Shown piece by piece: positions 12,790 through 15,890 of a stretch of 15,890 bases of DNA. The notes under the pieces were generated by a model. The model was given only the letters and a program-made list of their open reading frames with translations, was not told the origin of the DNA and did no database searches. The number at the start of each line of letters is the position of its first letter. Position 1 is the first letter of the stretch. The position numbers and the translations under genes are program-made. The stretch is from JAVBUY01 sp031552735 (GTDB taxonomy: Bacteria > Bacillota > Clostridia > Christensenellales > Aristaeellaceae). Where the stretch lies: contig JAVBMF010000042.1 of the NCBI GenBank assembly GCA_031552735.1, forward strand, positions 1 to 15,890, given 5' to 3'.

Positions 12790-13926
12790 ATGCAACCGAT
12801 CACGGTACTGAGTGTCTTTGGTACCCGGCCGGAGGCCATCAAGATGGCGCCGCTGATTCAGTCGATCCAGACGCACCCTATGCTGCACAGCGTCGTGTGC
12901 GTCACCGCGCAGCACAGGCAAATGCTCGATCAGGTGCTCGACGTGTTCCATATCGCGCCGGACTATGATCTGAACCTGATGCGCGCCGGGCAAACGCTGG
13001 CCGACATCACCAGCGGCGTGCTGACGCAATTGGGCGGCATATTGTCGCAGGTCAAGCCCAACCTGGTGCTGGTGCACGGGGACACCACGACATCGTTCGC
13101 GGCAGCGCTGGCCGCGTTCTACCAGCAGATACCGGTCGGCCATGTCGAGGCCGGGCTGCGCAGCGGCAATAAGTATTCCCCCTATCCGGAGGAGATGAAC
13201 CGCCGCCTGACCAGCGCGATTGCCGACCTGCATTTCGCGCCCACGGAGACGAACCGCGCCAACCTGCTGGCCGAAGGCGTACCCCCAGCGCGCATCGTTG
13301 TCACAGGCAACACAGTGATCGACGCGCTGTTGTCCATCGTGCGCGAGGGCTACACATTCAAATCCTCCGAACTGTCGCGCATGCATTTCTCCGGCATGCG
13401 CACGCTGCTGCTCACTGCCCACCGCCGCGAGAATCTTGGGGTGCCCATGCGACAAATATTCGCGGCGATCCGGCAGATCGTGGAACGATACCCGGATGTG
13501 CAGGTCATCTATCCGCTGCACATGAATCCGGCGGTTCGTGATCCCGCGCGGCAACTGCTGGGCAACCTGCCGCGCATCCACCTGATCGAGCCAGTCGATG
13601 TCGAGGATATGCACAACCTGCTGTCGCGCTGCTGTTTGGTGCTCACCGATTCCGGCGGTTTGCAGGAGGAAGCGCCCGCGCTGGGCAAGCCTGTGCTGGT
13701 GCTGCGCACCGAGACCGAGCGCCCCGAGGCGGTGCAGATGGGCACCGTGCGCATCGCTGGCGTTGTAACCGACGACATTGTGCGCGAGGTGTCGCGCCTG
13801 CTCGACAATGCTGATGCCTATAACGCCATGTCCCGCGCCGTCAACCCTTATGGCGATGGTCGCGCCTCCGAGCGTATTTGTGAGGCGATCGTGGCGCACT
13901 GCGCACAGAACACCCAGGATAGCTGA
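12790..13926 (+). CDS. wecB: UDP-N-acetylglucosamine 2-epimerase (non-hydrolysing)
   Basis: 378 residues, the normal WecB/MnaA length. It interconverts UDP-GlcNAc and UDP-ManNAc for wall polysaccharide, teichoic acid linkage units or capsule. Seen: FGTRPEAIKMAPL (10-22), VHGDTTTSFAAAL with D98, VGHVEAGLRS with E120, YPEEMNRRL with E134, LLTAHRRENLG with H211, LTDSGGLQEEAPALGKPVLVLR and TERPEA near the C-terminus. D98, E120, E134 and H211 fit the known catalytic residues. ATG 12790 follows GAGGAGG with an 8-nt spacer; the frame is open back to 12643, but that stretch crosses the metNIQ terminator. It is a lone gene: no glycosyltransferase or mannosaminuronate dehydrogenase adjoins it. No clear promoter was found in the 75 bp behind the terminator. 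Confidence 0.94.
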   Translation: MQPITVLSVFGTRPEAIKMAPLIQSIQTHPMLHSVVCVTAQHRQMLDQVLDVFHIAPDYDLNLMRAGQTLADITSGVLTQLGGILSQVKPNLVLVHGDTTTSFAAALAAFYQQIPVGHVEAGLRSGNKYSPYPEEMNRRLTSAIADLHFAPTETNRANLLAEGVPPARIVVTGNTVIDALLSIVREGYTFKSSELSRMHFSGMRTLLLTAHRRENLGVPMRQIFAAIRQIVERYPDVQVIYPLHMNPAVRDPARQLLGNLPRIHLIEPVDVEDMHNLLSRCCLVLTDSGGLQEEAPALGKPVLVLRTETERPEAVQMGTVRIAGVVTDDIVREVSRLLDNADAYNAMSRAVNPYGDGRASERICEAIVAHCAQNTQDS

Positions 13927-13998
13927 CGTCGTGCTTTGGGCCTCCCCGGGCGTCAAGCGAGGGTTCACAGCATTGCCCCTTCTTTTTGTGCGCGAAAC

Positions 13999-14038
13999 AC
14001 AGCAAGAGCCGCTCAAGCGGCTCTTGCTGTTGTTTTCT
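13999..14038 (+). terminator. Terminator between convergent wecB and hydrolase genes
   Basis: A near-perfect 14-bp stem, ACAGCAAGAGCCGC, loop TCAA, then GCGGCTCTTGCTGT, followed by the T-rich TGTTTTCTTT. It lies about 70 nt after the wecB stop codon and ends at the stop codon of the convergent minus-strand gene. The U-tract favours the plus strand; the stem could also stop minus-strand transcripts (bidirectional). Confidence 0.85.
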
Positions 14039-14770
14039 TTACGCTATGCCCATAAATGTGCAGATCGCGCGTACACTCTGCTCCTGCTGCTCGTCATGGG
14101 TGATGGTGGCTGTTCCATCGCCTGCTTGTTCGCCATAATTGCCAAACCAGGCGTGGTTGCCGCCAGGGATTTCCACGATATGGGTTATGCCTTTCAGTTT
14201 GTCCCGATTCAGCACTTCGTCCTCGCTGCCATACAGCGCAATGGTGGGAAGCTCCACAGGTTGCGTTGGATAGGCGGCCAACAAAACCAGCCCCGTCAAC
14301 TTATCAGGGTGTTTCCCGGCATAGCTGCTGGCCATCGCGCCGCCCAGCGAATGACCGCCGATATACCATTGCTGGATGTCCGGCACTCGCGCCCATACGC
14401 TGTCCGCTCGGTCCATGCCAAACACCGCTAGGCGAAACGGCATCTTGACCAGCACGCAGGTGACGCCCCTGTGTGCCAGCTTTTCCAAGAAGGGCAGGTA
14501 CGCGGTTTCTTCCACCTTGCCGCCGGGATAGAAAATGAAGCCTTTCCCGCTTGGCTCAATTGGCGTCAGAATCGTCAGATCACCTTCGGTTTGGATGAGA
14601 ATGCCGCTGTCGTCGGGTTTAGCATACGCCACCGTAGTTTCCGGCACGGCATGATAGTAATCCTGCACATAAAGGCAGCTTCCGCCGACAAGCAGCAGCA
14701 AGCCTGCTGCCGCGATCACCAGAACCTTTCTCAACCGTTTGGTCCGGTTGCCTTTGCGCTTTTCATTCAA
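14039..14770 (-). CDS. Membrane-anchored alpha/beta hydrolase
   Basis: 243 residues. A basic N-terminus (KRKGNRTKRLRK) precedes one membrane segment at about 15-33, leaving the catalytic domain outside. The nucleophile elbow is GGHSLGG with Ser141; the likely acid is Asp184 (YGSEDEV) and the base His206 (GGNHAWFGNYGEQAGDG). YPGGKVEETAY (about 81-91) supplies an oxyanion-type loop. This fits the Abhydrolase_5-like group, whose substrates are mostly unknown. The best start is TTG 14770, with GGTGGAG a few nt upstream; the nearby ATG at 14766 is out of frame. It overlaps the DUF503 gene by 8 nt, indicating coupling, and is last in the DUF1801-DUF503-hydrolase operon. Confidence 0.8.
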   Translation of the reverse strand: MNEKRKGNRTKRLRKVLVIAAAGLLLLVGGSCLYVQDYYHAVPETTVAYAKPDDSGILIQTEGDLTILTPIEPSGKGFIFYPGGKVEETAYLPFLEKLAHRGVTCVLVKMPFRLAVFGMDRADSVWARVPDIQQWYIGGHSLGGAMASSYAGKHPDKLTGLVLLAAYPTQPVELPTIALYGSEDEVLNRDKLKGITHIVEIPGGNHAWFGNYGEQAGDGTATITHDEQQEQSVRAICTFMGIA

Positions 14771-15041
14771 ACCGCTCCACCTCTAGCAACTGCGCCGCCG
14801 CGTTATCCTCCATATAGCGGATCACGGCATCCAACATCTCATGGGCGTGATGCCCCGCACCGGAGACCACTGCCACGCCGATGGTCAGCGTTTGATGCAT
14901 ATCCTGCGAATCCACCTCGGCAATCGCGGCATTGAATTTGTGCCGGGCGCCATCGACCAAGCTCCGACAAACTTGACGCTTATCCTTGAGCGAGTGGGCC
15001 TCCGGAATATGAAACCGCAGCTCCGCTGATGCAATCACCAT
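14763..15041 (-). CDS. DUF503 family protein (YlxP-like)
   Basis: 92 residues, the whole DUF503 length. Family features are the alternating N-terminal strand (VIASAELRFHIPEA), then HSLKDKRQVCRSLVDGARHKFNAAIAEVD, and a C-terminal helix around VIRYMEDN. YlxP proteins form a small ferredoxin-like fold; in Bacillus the gene lies in the nusA-infB-rbfA region and no biochemical role is settled. Here it has different neighbours: 14 nt after the DUF1801 gene and overlapping the hydrolase gene. ATG 15041 has GAGGAAGTG about 7 nt upstream. Confidence 0.87.
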   Translation of the reverse strand: MVIASAELRFHIPEAHSLKDKRQVCRSLVDGARHKFNAAIAEVDSQDMHQTLTIGVAVVSGAGHHAHEMLDAVIRYMEDNAAAQLLEVERFE

Positions 15042-15055
15042 CTTGCGTCACTTCC

Positions 15056-15418
15056 TCAGTTTTTGTTTTGCTTTGCCGTGGCGCGAAGGCTTTGCCCCAG
15101 CAATTCGCACAGCACTTGAATCACATCCTCAGGGAACGGTTCACTGTGCTGAAACTTGATCGTCGCCTTTGTGTAGCCGAATTGTGGGAACTGGCCTTTC
15201 AAAAAGTCAATCCAGTCATCCCCTACACAAATCGAAACGTGATCTTTATACGCTCCGTAAAACATGATTTCTTTTCCCTGGACACAGATGGTGGGGTAGC
15301 CATAGTACATTTTCTCGTCCGCGCCGCCAAAGACGCTCAACGCTGTTTGGCGTATGTACAGCAGCCTTTGCTGCACTTTTGGGCTAAACCGCGCAATGTA
15401 TGCATCAATATCGGACAT
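15056..15418 (-). CDS. DUF1801 / YdhG-like small protein
   Basis: 120 residues. The N-terminal helix MSDIDAYIARFSPKVQQRLLYIRQTA, the block ADEKMYYGYPTICVQGKEIMFYGAYKDHVSICVG and the tail GYTKATIKFQHSEPFPEDVI match the YdhG/DUF1801 fold. Some members are described as iron chaperones (frataxin-like), but most are uncharacterised, so I assign no function. ATG 15418 has GTGAGGT about 4 nt upstream. It is first of a three-gene minus-strand operon behind the extended -10 promoter at 15468-15476. Confidence 0.82.
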   Translation of the reverse strand: MSDIDAYIARFSPKVQQRLLYIRQTALSVFGGADEKMYYGYPTICVQGKEIMFYGAYKDHVSICVGDDWIDFLKGQFPQFGYTKATIKFQHSEPFPEDVIQVLCELLGQSLRATAKQNKN

Positions 15419-15467
15419 GGCGACCTCACTTTTTGCTCATGGATCAGAGCGGTATCTGTTTGCATGC

Positions 15468-15476
15468 ATTATACCA
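15468..15476 (-). promoter_or_regulatory. Extended -10 promoter of the DUF1801-DUF503-hydrolase operon
   Basis: The minus strand reads TGGTATAAT: a perfect TATAAT (15468-15473) with TGn immediately upstream (15474-15476). No good -35 hexamer lies 16-18 bp upstream, which is normal for extended -10 promoters. It is about 50 bp before the ATG at 15418. Confidence 0.6.
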
Positions 15477-15537
15477 TATCGCTGGATTTCTATTATGCTC
15501 CGGCAATATTAAGACGGAAGCACAGTCAAACATATGA

Positions 15538-15591
15538 ATAATCCGAACCCTTCGCCAACAGAAATCAACTGTCGGGACCGGTTCGGATTAT
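15538..15591 (-). repeat. Nested inverted repeat directly after tRNA-Asn
   Basis: ATAATCCGAACC (15538-15549) and GGTTCGGATTAT (15580-15591) are perfect 12-bp complements. Inside, the minus-strand RNA can add CCGACAG/CUGUUGG (7 bp with one G·U) around a 7-nt loop. It begins 7 nt after the tRNA-Asn 3' end. No U-tract follows on the minus strand, so termination is uncertain; it may be a processing hairpin, a small structured RNA or a palindromic repeat. Confidence 0.6.
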
Positions 15592-15598
15592 ATTGGTG

Positions 15599-15673
<75 letters not shown>

Positions 15674-15702
15674 ATATGATCGCCGCAAAACGACGCTTGA
15701 TT

Positions 15703-15731
15703 ATTATATGCCCAGTCAGGCAAATTGTCAA
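15703..15731 (-). promoter_or_regulatory. Perfect consensus promoter of tRNA-Asn
   Basis: The minus strand carries TTGACA (15726-15731), exactly 17 bp, TATAAT (15703-15708): both hexamers fully consensus. It lies about 30 nt upstream of tRNA-Asn and just downstream of the rRNA operon terminator, so the tRNA is transcribed separately. Confidence 0.85.
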
Positions 15732-15752
15732 GCACCCGCAAGCACTTTTCGC

Positions 15753-15784
15753 ACAACAAACCCCGCTTCATACAAAGCGGGGTT
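15753..15784 (-). terminator. Intrinsic terminator of the rRNA operon
   Basis: The minus-strand RNA forms AACCCCGCTT, loop TGTATG, AAGCGGGGTT (10 bp), continuing into TTTGTTGTG. It follows the 3' end of the 5S rRNA by about 10 nt and precedes the tRNA-Asn promoter. Confidence 0.8.
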
Positions 15785-15794
15785 GTTGTTTGGA

Positions 15795-15890
15795 ATCCGG
15801 CGGCGTTCTACTCTCCCGGGCCGTCTCCAGCCAAGTACCATCGACGCTGAAGGGCTTAACTACTGTGTTCGGAATGGGAACAGGTGGATC
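15795..15890 (-). rRNA. rrf: 5S ribosomal RNA, 3' part (5' end beyond window)
   Basis: The reverse complement contains the conserved 5S core CACCTGTTCCCATTCCGAAC, then CAGTAGTTAAGC, TTCAGCGTCGATGGTACT, GGGAGAGTAG and the terminal CGCCGCCGGATT. The exact 3' end is estimated by comparison with typical 5S molecules. The remaining 5' 20-25 nt and presumably the 23S/16S genes lie beyond the right edge. Confidence 0.93.

Noticed and set aside
12754..14016. 420-codon minus-strand open frame opposite wecB
   Set aside because: It mirrors wecB, which has every catalytic motif; the antisense product is Gln/His/Arg-rich with no motif and no ribosome-binding site.

Overview
The window looks like a GC-rich chromosomal segment of a spore-forming, Clostridia-like member of the Bacillota, probably uncultured. 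The basis is the adjacent sporulation genes yabP and yabQ next to a divIC-type division gene, strong GGAGG ribosome-binding sites throughout, TTGACA-17-TAnnnT promoters, a YdjI-type SPFH protein with zinc ribbons, and a lipoprotein-type MetQ. I cannot name a genus from sequence alone.

Layout. Left edge: part of an elongator tRNA-Met and a complete initiator tRNA-fMet, both minus, the latter behind its own consensus promoter. Positions 233-2451 (minus): yabP-yabQ-divIC-ppx, a spore cortex/division/exopolyphosphatase cluster with a possible SigE promoter. Positions 2712-6303 (minus): an envelope-stress-like set made of a YdjI-type SPFH protein, a zinc-ribbon membrane protein (YdjG-like) and a proline/threonine-rich peptidoglycan-binding protein. 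Positions 6501-9918 (minus): a sulfur amino acid operon, leader peptide-metY-metA-cysK. Positions 9975-12714 (plus): the divergent methionine importer operon metNIQ. Then come wecB/mnaA (plus), a convergent minus operon (DUF1801-DUF503-alpha/beta hydrolase), a 12-bp inverted repeat, tRNA-Asn with a perfect consensus promoter, an intrinsic terminator and the 3' part of a 5S rRNA gene, i.e. the end of a minus-strand rRNA operon.

Main discovery. Between metY and metN, the metY leader transcript encodes a 26-residue peptide with seven Met and four Cys. It has a strong ribosome-binding site and its own TTGACA-17-TACGAT promoter, and it is followed by a textbook intrinsic terminator just before metY. 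An 8-nt segment covering the last codons of the leader can pair with the loop and 3' arm of the terminator. This is the layout of ribosome-mediated transcription attenuation, apparently reading charged tRNA-Met and tRNA-Cys. In Bacillota such genes are usually under SAM riboswitches or T-boxes, and neither is visible here.

How the genes fit together. MetA carries Glu111, the acetyl-CoA-type residue, so it should make O-acetylhomoserine. MetY would convert this with sulfide to homocysteine, and CysK makes cysteine from O-acetylserine and sulfide. MetNIQ imports methionine. The biosynthetic and uptake operons leave from a back-to-back promoter pair with identical hexamers, but only the biosynthetic arm carries the attenuator. 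A second structural theme is a dispersed palindromic repeat found twice (2627-2698 and 6417-6491). Both copies have the same orientation, lie immediately after a minus-strand stop codon and end in a U-tract, so the element seems to serve as the operon terminator.
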